NCBI GenBank assembly: GCA_900767675.1
Contig: CAAFZX010000006.1
Span: 1 to 64,000 of the forward strand
Source of the DNA: an uncultured Collinsella sp.
GTDB taxonomy: Bacteria > Actinomycetota > Coriobacteriia > Coriobacteriales > Coriobacteriaceae
Direction: 5' to 3'
DNA length: 64,000 nucleotides
The translations under genes and the position numbers were made by a program. The notes below the pieces were generated by a model. The model searched no databases. It was not told the DNA's origin and saw only the letters and a program-made list of their open reading frames with translations. Below are positions 8,701 through 16,689 of the stretch, piece by piece; within the stretch, counting starts at the first letter, position 1; every line of letters starts with the position of its first letter.

Positions 8701-9327
8701 CTACGGGCGCACGACGCGCACGGCCTGCTCCATCTTCTCCACGATCACATACATGTTCGTGACCTCGCCCACGGCAAGCTGGTCCTTAATGCCATAGTGG
8801 TCGAGGCAGGTGCCACAGGTGAGGATTTCGACGCCCTGCTCAGCCAGCCCCTTCAGGTCGTCGAGCACCGGAGAGCCCTCGACGGTGAGCTTGGCTCCGC
8901 CGTTGTAGAACAGCATGGTCGCGGGCAGCTCCTCCTGCTGCGTCACGGCAAAGATAAACGCCTTCATGAGCTTGTGGCCCAGCTCGTCGTCGCCGCGGCC
9001 CATGCAGTCGGTGTAGACGGAAATGACGAGCTCGCCCTTGCCGGCGCCGGCACCGCAGAAAGCGGCACCGTCCTGCTCGGGGTCTGCCACGGCAACGGCA
9101 CCGGAGGTCGCCACGGTCACGTGCCACTCGGCGTCAGAAACCTTCTCAACCGAGGCCGTGCAGCCCTTCTCCTGCGCCATCTTGGAGATGTTCTTGACGG
9201 CGGTCTCGTTATCGACCGAGGCCACCACGGCACCCTCGCCGTCAAGCTGTTTGAGTGCCTTAAGCGTCTTGACGACGGGCAGCGGGCAGGCATCGCCCAT
9301 GGCATTTACTTCAATTTTGGTAGACAT
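8701..9327 (-). CDS. yedF: Selenium metabolism protein YedF (TusA domain + DsrE-like domain)
   Basis: 208-residue two-domain protein. Residues ~3-75 are a TusA/SirA-type sulfurtransferase domain with the CPxP motif (GDACPLPVVKT). Residues ~95-205 are a DsrE-like domain with LTCGTCLDHYG, a cysteine pair fit for carrying persulfide or perselenide. This fusion is the selenium-associated YedF form. It lies 60 bases after selD with a hairpin between, and 18 bases before the DUF3343 gene. Confidence 0.9.
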   Translation of the reverse strand: MSTKIEVNAMGDACPLPVVKTLKALKQLDGEGAVVASVDNETAVKNISKMAQEKGCTASVEKVSDAEWHVTVATSGAVAVADPEQDGAAFCGAGAGKGELVISVYTDCMGRGDDELGHKLMKAFIFAVTQQEELPATMLFYNGGAKLTVEGSPVLDDLKGLAEQGVEILTCGTCLDHYGIKDQLAVGEVTNMYVIVEKMEQAVRVVRP

Positions 9328-9347
9328 AGCTACATCCTTTCAAAAGG

Positions 9348-9371
9348 GACCGCCCAGAACAACAGGCGGTC
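9348..9371 (-). terminator. Hairpin between selD and yedF (possible attenuator)
   Basis: 7-bp stem GACCGCC (9348-9354) with GGCGGTC (9365-9371). On the minus strand CCCTTTTG follows, a weak terminator. It may lower expression of the distal genes relative to selD. Confidence 0.45.
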
Positions 9372-9387
9372 GCATAAACGGTTTTCC

Positions 9388-10437
9388 TTAATGCACAACG
9401 CGAACAGCAGGACCGCCCGGCACCGGCTCGCACACGCGACCGATAACGGCGGCGATGCACCCCTCGGCATCCAGGCGACGCGCAAGCTCATCCACATCCG
9501 CCGCGGGCGCCGCGATAAGCAGGCCACCAGACGTCTGCGGATCGTACAGCGCGTCGAGCATGCCCGGCTCCAGGCCCTCGTCGACAGCCACACGCGGGCC
9601 AAAAAAGTCCTGGTTGCGGTAGGAGCCCGCTGGGATAATGCCCAGACGTGCCATGTCGAGTACCTGGTCAAAGAGCGGCACCGCCTCCGACGCAAGCTCA
9701 ATCTGCACGCCCGAGCCCTCGGCCATCTCGCACGCATGCCCGATCAAGCCAAAGCCCGTGATGTCGGTACAGCCGTGAAGCTCAAGTCCCTCGGCCAGAC
9801 GAATCGGTGCCTCGTTAAGGGTGCGCATCGAGTCAAACATGGCTGTAGCCTCGTCCTGCTCGATGAGTTCGCCCTTAATGGCCGTGGTGATGATGCCCGA
9901 GCCGATCGCCTTGGTCAGCAGCAGAACATCGCCCACGCGTGCGCCGCTGTTGGCGAGCATGCGGTCGAGCGCGACAAAGCCGCTCACAGACAAGCCGTAC
10001 TTGGGCTCGTCGTCGTTGATGGTGTGACCGCCCGCGATGGAGCAGCCCGCCTCGACGCACTTGTCGGCACCGCCTGCCAGAATCTGGCCGGCAACCTCAA
10101 CACCCAGGCAACTGGGTATGCAGAGCAGGTTCATGGCATGGCTCGGCCGCCCGCCCATGGCGTAGATGTCCGACAGCGAGTTGGCCGCCGCGATCTGACC
10201 AAACAGGAACGGGTCGTCGACCATCGGCGGGAAGAAGTCGATGGACTGCACGAGACCCAAGTTCTCGCCAACGCGAAAAACGCTCGCATCGTCGGAGGTA
10301 TCGAACCCCACGAGCAGGTTATCGTTATGCACATTGGGCAAGTCGCCCAGGACCTGGGCGAGGGCTCCAGGAGCCAACTTAGCGGCTCAACCGCTCGCGG
10401 CAGTCATAGACGTGAGCCTCATGGTGTCCTTAGCCAT
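9388..10437 (-). CDS. selD: Selenophosphate synthetase, selenocysteine-containing
   Basis: Makes selenophosphate from selenide and ATP. 349 sense codons plus stop, against 347 residues in E. coli. An in-frame TGA at 10389-10387 is codon 17, the place of catalytic Cys17/Sec17, in the context ASG-U-AAK that fits the GxxK pattern of the family. Downstream is full-length SelD sequence with GGHTINDDEPKYG and TGFGLIGHACEM. ATG 10437 has GGAAGGGGG upstream and sits inside the end of the glycosyltransferase gene (eight-base overlap), so they are coupled. The product feeds Sec-tRNA synthesis for FdhF and for SelD itself. Confidence 0.93.
10363..10389 (-). promoter_or_regulatory. UGA (Sec) codon and candidate SECIS hairpin of selD
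   Basis: TGA at 10389-10387 is followed by a small hairpin, GGCT (10375-10372) pairing with AGCC (10366-10363), with loop CCTGG. The loop GG is again 19-20 bases after the UGA, the same spacing as in fdhF. The short stem is weaker than that of fdhF. Confidence 0.7.
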
Positions 10438-11647
10438 ACGAACCCCCTTCCAACAAATCAACGACTTTAAGTATACGCGCCAGGCACGCTTCCCAAGAGA
10501 CCGCCGACGGCTCGAACGTCGAAGGCGGCGCCGCAAGCGCCTGCGCGATAGCATCTGCCAGTGCGCGCTCAAACAACGGAAGGTCGGCCGCCACGGGCGT
10601 GTCGACATCCGTCATACGCGGCGACGCCACCCACGTCACGGGAGCACCGGGAAGCATCGCCTCCATCCAGGGACGAACGCCGGGCAAATCGGTCGCCACA
10701 ACTTTGCAGCCGCACGCGAGGGCCTCGATCGTCACGAGCGGCAGACCCTCGTAAAACGAAGGCAGCACAAAGACGTCGGAACTGCGGTAGGCACGCACGA
10801 GCCCATCGCTATCCAGGCGCCCCGCCAGCGTAACCGGCACATCCGAGGCCGCGGTCAAGCGCTCGATACGCGCGTACTCGGCATCGTCCCCGCGGCCGCC
10901 CACAAGTACCAAGCCAGATGGGCGGACGCCATCGTCAATCGGCAATGACACAGCTCGGACCAGCGACTCAACGCCCTTTTTAAAGCAAATCTTGCCCACG
11001 TACACAAGCGATCCCGGCTGCCTCGCCACGCTTGCATCGCGGCAGAAGACTCGATGGTCGTAGCCCGTCCCAATCACGTGGATACGATCGGCATCGACGC
11101 CGCACACCAGGTCAATCTGCTCAGCCTGCTCAGCATGGAGCGCAAAGACGGCATCGAGCCGACGAACCGCACTTACGATGCGATCGCGTTCGAGCGTATG
11201 CGAACGCAGCTGGCGCAGGTCGGTCGAATGACACACGGCAACAACCGGCACGCCCCGGACGCACTCGCGCGCCAATGCGGTCACCAGATACAGGTGATGG
11301 CAGAGCACCAGATCGGGCCGAAACTCAGCCACCGCTCGATCGATTGCAGCAGCAAATGCCCGCTCAAATGCCTTGAGCATCGAAGGCGTCAGATCACGAT
11401 AGCGTGTGGAGGGATAGGGCATGACATCGGACATGCCGCAGATGGGAAACGGCAGCTCGGGCGACTCGAACGGTACGGCAAACACGGCAGCACGCCGGTC
11501 CAGCTCGCCTTGGGTATCACCCGGTGCCGCGCCGCAAAGCACGGCGGCGCGATGTCCCGTCTCGATCTGTTCGCGCACGAGCGCGGCAAGGTAGGTGCCG
11601 CTGCCGGTGCTATCAGGTTTTTGTGCCGAGATATTGAGGATGCGCAT
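10430..11647 (-). CDS. GT4-family glycosyltransferase coupled to selD
   Basis: 405-residue GT-B fold glycosyltransferase. The N-terminus MRILNISAQ with GSGTYLAALV is a family-4 start; the C-terminal half has YVGKICFKKG near residue 216 and the EX7E motif (E300 and E308, in YEGLPLVTIE) that binds the sugar nucleotide phosphate. No signal or membrane segment is present. The start ATG 11647 lies 15 bases from the activator gene stop, and its stop overlaps the selD start. The acceptor is unknown. Because SenB-type glycosyltransferases use selenophosphate to make selenosugars, a link to selenium is worth considering, but this protein is not recognisably SenB. Confidence 0.8.
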   Translation of the reverse strand: MRILNISAQKPDSTGSGTYLAALVREQIETGHRAAVLCGAAPGDTQGELDRRAAVFAVPFESPELPFPICGMSDVMPYPSTRYRDLTPSMLKAFERAFAAAIDRAVAEFRPDLVLCHHLYLVTALARECVRGVPVVAVCHSTDLRQLRSHTLERDRIVSAVRRLDAVFALHAEQAEQIDLVCGVDADRIHVIGTGYDHRVFCRDASVARQPGSLVYVGKICFKKGVESLVRAVSLPIDDGVRPSGLVLVGGRGDDAEYARIERLTAASDVPVTLAGRLDSDGLVRAYRSSDVFVLPSFYEGLPLVTIEALACGCKVVATDLPGVRPWMEAMLPGAPVTWVASPRMTDVDTPVAADLPLFERALADAIAQALAAPPSTFEPSAVSWEACLARILKVVDLLEGGSYG

Positions 11648-11661
11648 GTCGCGGTACACCC

Positions 11662-12426
11662 CTAGGCCAAGGCGGTGGCGCGGACAGCCGCGCCGATCGC
11701 TCCGGCAAAGCGAGCCTGGGGCGAGGTGGTCACCGGCGACCCCAGTAGCTCGCCCAACCGCTCCACCACGAAGGCGTTCTCGCACAGGCCACCGGTCAGG
11801 TAGTACGGGGCGCCCGCGGCCTGCCCGGCCATGGTCGCCACGCGCGAGACCACACTGTCGATCACGCCACGCGCAATGTTCTCGCGCGGCTCACCGCGAC
11901 CGATCAGGCTGATGACCTCGCTTTCGGCAAACACCGTGCACATGCTGCTGATCTTGGTAGGCTCGCCGGTGCGGGCGAGGTCTGCCATCTGCTGCTGGGT
12001 AATGCCCAGGCGGTCGGCCATGATCTCCAGAAAGCGCCCCGTGCCGGCGGCACACTTGTCGTTCATGGCGAACTTGGCCACGCGGCCACTTTTAAGCTGA
12101 ATGACCTTGGTGTCCTGGCCGCCCACGTCGATCACGGTGCCGTGGTCGCCAAATAGGCACACGGCACCGGTGCCGTGGCAGGTGATCTCGGTCACGACCT
12201 TGTGTGCATAGGGCACGGCGACACGGCCGTAGCCAGTCGCGACCACGCGAACATCGTCACCCGTCACGTCATAACCCGCCGCTGCCAGTGCCTCGCGCAG
12301 CCGCTCGGAAGCATCGACCGAGGAGAACCCGGTTGGCTGCACGCACGTCCACGCCACCGAACCCTCCCCGTCGACCACAGCAGCCTTAGCCGCCGTAGAC
12401 CCGATATCGATCCCGACCCCTATCAT
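11662..12426 (-). CDS. 2-hydroxyacyl-CoA dehydratase activator ATPase (HgdC/YjiL-like)
   Basis: 254-residue ASKHA-fold ATPase. GIDIGSTAAKAAV is the phosphate-1 loop and TGGLCENAF the later ATP motif. The two cysteines in KCAAGTGRFLE (near residue 124) and SSMCTVFAESE (near 163) would hold the single [4Fe-4S] cluster shared across the dimer. Such archerases pass one electron, driven by ATP, to dehydratase or double-cubane partner proteins, which here are encoded just upstream. It is separated from them by repeat element A. Confidence 0.92.
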   Translation of the reverse strand: MIGVGIDIGSTAAKAAVVDGEGSVAWTCVQPTGFSSVDASERLREALAAAGYDVTGDDVRVVATGYGRVAVPYAHKVVTEITCHGTGAVCLFGDHGTVIDVGGQDTKVIQLKSGRVAKFAMNDKCAAGTGRFLEIMADRLGITQQQMADLARTGEPTKISSMCTVFAESEVISLIGRGEPRENIARGVIDSVVSRVATMAGQAAGAPYYLTGGLCENAFVVERLGELLGSPVTTSPQARFAGAIGAAVRATALA

Positions 12427-12480
12427 GGCTCTCTCCCAATCTAAACATCAAAGACAGCGGCGCGTTCAGGCGCCTTAGCT

Positions 12481-12585
12481 CTAGGTTTCTCAGGTGCCGG
12501 AGATTGCCCCGAAAGAGGAGCGCAGCGTACTTTGGGTACGCAAGCGACGGTTTGAGGGGCAAGATCCGGTGCCTGAGAAAGCTAG
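12481..12585. repeat. Structured palindromic element, copy A
   Basis: Outer stem of CTAG plus TTTCTCAGG.. arms (12481-12500 with 12566-12585), a second stem TTGCCCC/GGGGCAA, and an inner hairpin around GCGTAC/GTACGC. Between second stem and hairpin lie GAAAGAGGA on one side and GACGGTTTGA on the other. The same two internal-loop strings recur in the copies at 13784, 29231 and 32343. It overlaps the stop codon of the dehydratase gene. Confidence 0.85.
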
Positions 12586-13745
12586 AGGGTTTCGATGAAG
12601 GCGGCGATGCGCGTCTCGATCTGGCCCATGTCGCCGTTGCTGTAGTCGGTCTCAATCTTCATATACGGAATACCCGCACCCTCGACAGTCTCCTGCATGC
12701 GCGCACTCTCCACGTTAAAGGTGTGGCACGCCTGGAGCACGCTCTCCACTACGCCATCGACGTGATACTTCTCGCACATGGCCAGCGTGTTTTCCATACG
12801 ACCGTCGTTGGGCGTCATGACCGAGCAGTTGATATCCAGGTAGCGGTCGGCGATGGCGCGCAGGATGTCGGGAGCCTCCGGGTCGATCATCATGGCCGCC
12901 GTGCGCTCGCCCGAGCAGTCGTCCATGCACACGACCACACCGCCGTTGGACTCGATGGTGCGACCGATCTTGTTGATCACGCCGCCCACCGGGCAGCCGG
13001 TGATCAGAATGCGCTTGGCATCCGCCGCGACCGGGCGCTCGCCCGCGTCGTAGGCCTCGCGCAGCTTGGCGACCTTTTGCTCCAGCTGCTGCGTATAGGC
13101 CTCGATATCAAAGCTGAACGTACCGGCAAACATGGTGCTCATCAGGTCGACGCCGCTCATGGCCGCCGGCTGGTTAGCCTGCAGTGCAAACATCTCGAGC
13201 TGGGCCGCACGCAAGCGGTTGCGACGACGGACGGCAGCGCGCAGGTCATCGTCGGTAATCGTGATGCCGTAGAAGTTCTCGAGTTCTTCCTTGAGCAGGC
13301 GGCACTCCTCGTACCAGCCCTCACGCTCGTAGGCGCGATCGCGGCCCTGCGGAAGATGCAGGATGTGCGTGCGCTTGAGCTTGTTGAGCAGCTCGTACAT
13401 TTTCTTTTTGCCGTCGCAGGTGGTTTCGCCGATGATCATGTCGCTAAAGTACGTAAACGGGCACTTTTGCGAGTAGGCAAAGCCGTAGGTCGACTTGATG
13501 AGCGGACACAAGTTGGCCGGCAGCACCTTCTCGGCCTCGGGAATCACCTCGTCGGATGTACCGCACAGGGCCACGCTCGCGGCCCCCGCGGCATCGATAA
13601 TCTCGAGCGGCGTATAGCTGCACAAAAAGCCGACCAGGCGATTGCCGGCCTGTTTGTAATCTTTGACGCGAATAAACGCCGCCTTGCGCTGCTCGTTGAA
13701 CTCCTCAAACGTGCGCGGCAACGGCTGCTCAATATTTTCCGACAT
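12582..13745 (-). CDS. 2-hydroxyacyl-CoA dehydratase / double-cubane family protein, subunit 1
   Basis: 387-residue protein of the HgdB/FldC/YjiM family. Conserved cysteines occur in LPANLCPLIKS, QKCPFTYF, TTCDGKKK, ITGCPVGG, DDCSGERT, NCSVMTPND and QACHTFN. Its pattern is shared almost motif for motif with the next gene upstream, so the two are paralogues. Members either dehydrate 2-hydroxyacyl-CoAs or, as double-cubane cluster proteins, reduce small molecules with help of the activator ATPase. No CoA-transferase or acyl-CoA dehydrogenase gene is near, which leaves the substrate open. ATG 13745 begins the family match. Confidence 0.85.
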   Translation of the reverse strand: MSENIEQPLPRTFEEFNEQRKAAFIRVKDYKQAGNRLVGFLCSYTPLEIIDAAGAASVALCGTSDEVIPEAEKVLPANLCPLIKSTYGFAYSQKCPFTYFSDMIIGETTCDGKKKMYELLNKLKRTHILHLPQGRDRAYEREGWYEECRLLKEELENFYGITITDDDLRAAVRRRNRLRAAQLEMFALQANQPAAMSGVDLMSTMFAGTFSFDIEAYTQQLEQKVAKLREAYDAGERPVAADAKRILITGCPVGGVINKIGRTIESNGGVVVCMDDCSGERTAAMMIDPEAPDILRAIADRYLDINCSVMTPNDGRMENTLAMCEKYHVDGVVESVLQACHTFNVESARMQETVEGAGIPYMKIETDYSNGDMGQIETRIAAFIETL

Positions 13746-13783
13746 ATAACTCCTTAACAGACCTTTTAACCAACCAAGGAAAC

Positions 13784-13884
13784 GGCTTTCCCAGGTGCCC
13801 GAGGTTGCCGTGAAAGAGGAGCGCCGCGTACTTCTGGTACGCAAGCGACGGTTTGAACGGTAAGATCGGGTGCCTGGGGAAGCC
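13784..13884. repeat. Structured palindromic element, copy B
   Basis: Outer arms 13784-13800 and 13868-13884 pair with some G-U wobbles. The second stem TTGCCGT/ACGGTAA differs from that of copy A yet still pairs, and the inner GCGTAC hairpin is kept. GAAAGAGGA and GACGGTTTGA internal-loop strings are unchanged. It lies between the two dehydratase genes. Confidence 0.85.
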
Positions 13885-13900
13885 ACCGGGACGGATAGTC

Positions 13901-15184
13901 CTAAATTGTTTCCAAGAAAGCCTCGATCCTGGTTTGCAGTTGGCCGGCGTCCTCGCCGGCGTAGTCGGTCGTGATGTGCATAAATGGAATGCCTGCCTCC
14001 TCGGCGGCCTTCTCCACGGCAAACGACTCCATCTCGTAGAGCGTGCAGAACTGCAGGGCCACGTCGACGATGCCGTCGGCGTGCAGGTCCTTGGCCATCT
14101 GGACAATGTCCTTCATACGCTGGTCGTTGGGCGTAAAGACGGCGCAGTTGATCTTAAAGTAGCGCTCGGCGATGGCATCGAGCATCTCGTCAACCGTCTC
14201 ACCGGACTCGTCGACCAGGTCCTTGTAATAGCGCGAACCCGTGCAGGACTCCTCGCCTACCACAACGCCGCCGGCCTTCTCGATGAGGTTGAACAGCTTC
14301 CAGTTGGGCACGGCCATGGGCGTGCCGGTGTACAGGATGCGCTTGGTCCCCTTGGGCGCCACGCCCTCGCCGGCCTCGACACGCTGCTCGCACTCAGCCG
14401 CCATATCGTTGATGGCTCCGGTCAGACGCGGCGTGTCGTCCATAAAGGCGGCCTGAACGGTCAGCAGGCTGTCGAGACCGCTAATGGGCGCTGGGTCGGC
14501 AGCGCGCGTGGCGGCGAGGCGCTGCAGGGCGCGACGCTTCTCATTGACGGCGCGGATGGCGGCCTTCAGACGCTCAGGCGTAATCGTGACGCCACACTCT
14601 TCCTCAATCTTGGCGGCGAGCTTTTTAACCTCGGCCTTCCAGGTCACGAGCGTCGACTCGTCGTGCACGTTGGGAATATCCATGACGTACATGTTCTTTT
14701 GCGTGGCAAAGAACTCGTAGGCTTTCTTCTTGCCGTCGCAGGTGTTCTCGCCTACCACCAAGTCACTCGACTCAATGTAGGGGCAGACCTCGCCCAGCTT
14801 AAAGCCGGCAAAGCTCTTGATAAGCGGACAGGTGTTGCGCGGCAGGTGCTCCTCGACCTTATCGGTTGCCCAATCGGCACCCGAGCACAGGCCCACGGGA
14901 ATACCGTCACAGGCAAGCACGATCTCCTCGGGCACATACACGCAGAACGAGCCCACGATCTTGGTGGCCTCGCCGGCCTCCTTCTTGTCGAGCATCTCCT
15001 TAATACGGCCGCTGTGGATGTTGGTGGCGACAAAATCCAGGTAGGACGTGGACTTGGGGCGATTGTTCTGCGTCAGGAACATATCGCCGTACATCTGGCC
15101 CACGGCGCCCAGCAGCATGTCGTGGTCGGCAAGATTCATGCCGAGGCTCTCCCACATCGGATGGAAATCAAATTCTTCAGCCAT
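13901..15184 (-). CDS. 2-hydroxyacyl-CoA dehydratase / double-cubane family protein, subunit 2
   Basis: 427-residue paralogue of the downstream gene with an N-terminal extension of about 40 residues. It has the same cysteine sites (LPRNTCPLIKS, EVCPYIES, NTCDGKKK, ESCTGSR, NCAVFTPND, QFCTLYEM), though one site reads TGTPM where the partner has TGCPV. A heterodimer activated by the HgdC-like ATPase is likely. It is the first full-length gene of the minus-strand run that ends in the selenium genes. The start ATG 15184 lies within a GAGGGGAACCGTT context. Confidence 0.85.
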   Translation of the reverse strand: MAEEFDFHPMWESLGMNLADHDMLLGAVGQMYGDMFLTQNNRPKSTSYLDFVATNIHSGRIKEMLDKKEAGEATKIVGSFCVYVPEEIVLACDGIPVGLCSGADWATDKVEEHLPRNTCPLIKSFAGFKLGEVCPYIESSDLVVGENTCDGKKKAYEFFATQKNMYVMDIPNVHDESTLVTWKAEVKKLAAKIEEECGVTITPERLKAAIRAVNEKRRALQRLAATRAADPAPISGLDSLLTVQAAFMDDTPRLTGAINDMAAECEQRVEAGEGVAPKGTKRILYTGTPMAVPNWKLFNLIEKAGGVVVGEESCTGSRYYKDLVDESGETVDEMLDAIAERYFKINCAVFTPNDQRMKDIVQMAKDLHADGIVDVALQFCTLYEMESFAVEKAAEEAGIPFMHITTDYAGEDAGQLQTRIEAFLETI

Positions 15185-15343
15185 AACGGTTCCCCTCTCG
15201 AACCAAAAACGGATAACAGCGGTATCGATGCACGACGGACGGCGATTGCCCGACCGTGCTCAAACCCGGAATTTTAGGGAACCTGCTTTGCGGTCGATTA
15301 TTTAGTTGTGCGTCGTCTCTCCCGGAGCCGTGAACATACCTGC

Positions 15344-15412
15344 TCATATGCGACTCCGAGCCATATAGAGGGCACGCGCGGCAACGCGGCGAATGTATGT
15401 CGTCTGCGGCAT
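15344..15412 (-). CDS. Candidate 22-residue leader peptide
   Basis: A short ORF with an unusually good ribosome site (AAGGAGGG, seven bases before ATG 15412). The peptide is basic (6 Arg) and shows no known family. It ends 160 bases before the first dehydratase gene, so it may be a leader peptide or a chance ORF. Confidence 0.3.
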   Translation of the reverse strand: MPQTTYIRRVAARALYMARSRI

Positions 15413-15442
15413 GTGCGCACCCTCCTTTACAAGTTGAGGTCA

Positions 15443-15471
15443 ACTATACCAACGGTCATCGACCATGCGAA
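15443..15471 (-). promoter_or_regulatory. Candidate promoter of the dehydratase/selenium run
   Basis: Minus-strand TTCGCA (15471-15466), a 17-base spacer, and TATAGT (15448-15443). A GTTGAGGTCAAC palindrome (15434-15445) overlaps the -10 box and could be an operator. The rest of the 15185-15615 gap shows no gene beyond the short ORF noted. Confidence 0.45.
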
Positions 15472-15615
15472 CACCGTTGACATTCGTACGACAGCGTCGT
15501 GTGCCGTCGTTTAATAAATAATTATCTTGATTGATAAGAGTTTGTCATTCCTCATTCGGCGAACGGCAAAAACAAAGCCGCCGAGGCTTATATTCCCCGA
15601 CGGCATTACCCGGCG

Positions 15616-16686
15616 CTATCGACAAACCAAATGGATCCTGCTGGCATCAAAATGCATGCGCAGCGTCTCGCCTGCTTGCGGCAGCTCGTCGACAGGCATG
15701 CGCACTTTGTTGACCTTCCACTGCAGGCGCGTCGGCGCGTCGGCGCGCGGCACGTCCAGCAGCACCAGGCGCTCAAAACGTGAATCGCTCACGCGGGCCA
15801 CATGCAGGTCGTAGCTGTTGCGACCCCGCTCAGCACGGTTGTCCACATGGAAGTAGCTCGCACGAATACCCAGGTACGCCACGTTATCGGGAACCTCACG
15901 GCCCACGTTGAAGGTCATGCCCCAGTCGAGGGCCTCAACTTCTTCGTCGCCGATCTTGCGCGCGCGGCTCGTATTCTTGCAGCCCGTCAGGCGCAGCGCA
16001 GCCAAGGTTTGCGGCCGGCGGACCACGTCCTCGACGGAGCCGATCTCCTCCATATGCCCGTCGTGCATCACACAAATGCGCTCGCACAGACGGCACGCTT
16101 CGTCGATGTCGTGGCTCACGTAGAGCACGGTACGGTTGCACACATCGAACAGGTCGAGCATGTTCTGTTCGAGCGCGCTCTTAAGATAGGAATCGAGCGC
16201 GCTCATGGGCTCGTCGAACATAAAAATGCCCGGATGCGCCGCCACCATGCGCGCAAGCGCCACGCGTTGCTGCTGACCGCCCGAGAGGCGCGCGGGGTAG
16301 CGGTCGGCAAAATCGGCCAGTCCAAAGATACCCAGGTAGCGCTCGGCAAGTTGCCTGCGCGCCGCGGCGTCGCCCGCGTCCTTTACACCGGCACATACGT
16401 TATCGGCCACCGTCATGTTGGGAAACAGCTGATAGTTTTGAAACATCAGGGCGCACTTGCGCTCCTGGGGCGACAGATTGATGCTCGACACCGAGTCAAA
16501 AAAGGTTACGCCGTTGACGACGATCTTGCCCTCGTCGGGCGTCTCCACACCGGCAATGCAGCGCAGCGTGCAGCTCTTGCCGCAACCCGAGGCGCCCAGC
16601 AGGGCCACGCGCTCCTCGCCGGCCTCAAGCTGTATGTCGAGCATAAACCCGGGATAGCGCTTTTTGATATCCAGAACGAGTGACAT
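15616..16686 (-). CDS. modC: Molybdate ABC transporter ATP-binding protein
   Basis: 356-residue ATPase of the ModC type. Walker A is GASGCGKS near residue 31, the signature LSGGQQQRVALAR near residue 130, and Walker B GIFMFDEPMSALD follows. Residues ~240-356 form a C-terminal regulatory region shorter than, or different from, the usual MOP domain. It energises molybdate or tungstate import with the ModB protein encoded three bases upstream. ATG 16686 has GGAGG nine bases before it. Confidence 0.9.
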   Translation of the reverse strand: MSLVLDIKKRYPGFMLDIQLEAGEERVALLGASGCGKSCTLRCIAGVETPDEGKIVVNGVTFFDSVSSINLSPQERKCALMFQNYQLFPNMTVADNVCAGVKDAGDAAARRQLAERYLGIFGLADFADRYPARLSGGQQQRVALARMVAAHPGIFMFDEPMSALDSYLKSALEQNMLDLFDVCNRTVLYVSHDIDEACRLCERICVMHDGHMEEIGSVEDVVRRPQTLAALRLTGCKNTSRARKIGDEEVEALDWGMTFNVGREVPDNVAYLGIRASYFHVDNRAERGRNSYDLHVARVSDSRFERLVLLDVPRADAPTRLQWKVNKVRMPVDELPQAGETLRMHFDASRIHLVCR

Positions 16687-16689
16687 AGC

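Noticed and set aside
10377..10389. Reading selD as N-terminally truncated
   Set aside because: The frame goes on upstream through a TGA at codon 17 to an ATG with a good ribosome site.
15177..15443. 88-residue ORF before the dehydratase genes
   Set aside because: Composition is not protein-like and the end overlaps a real start; only the short ORF with a strong ribosome site is kept as a weak candidate.
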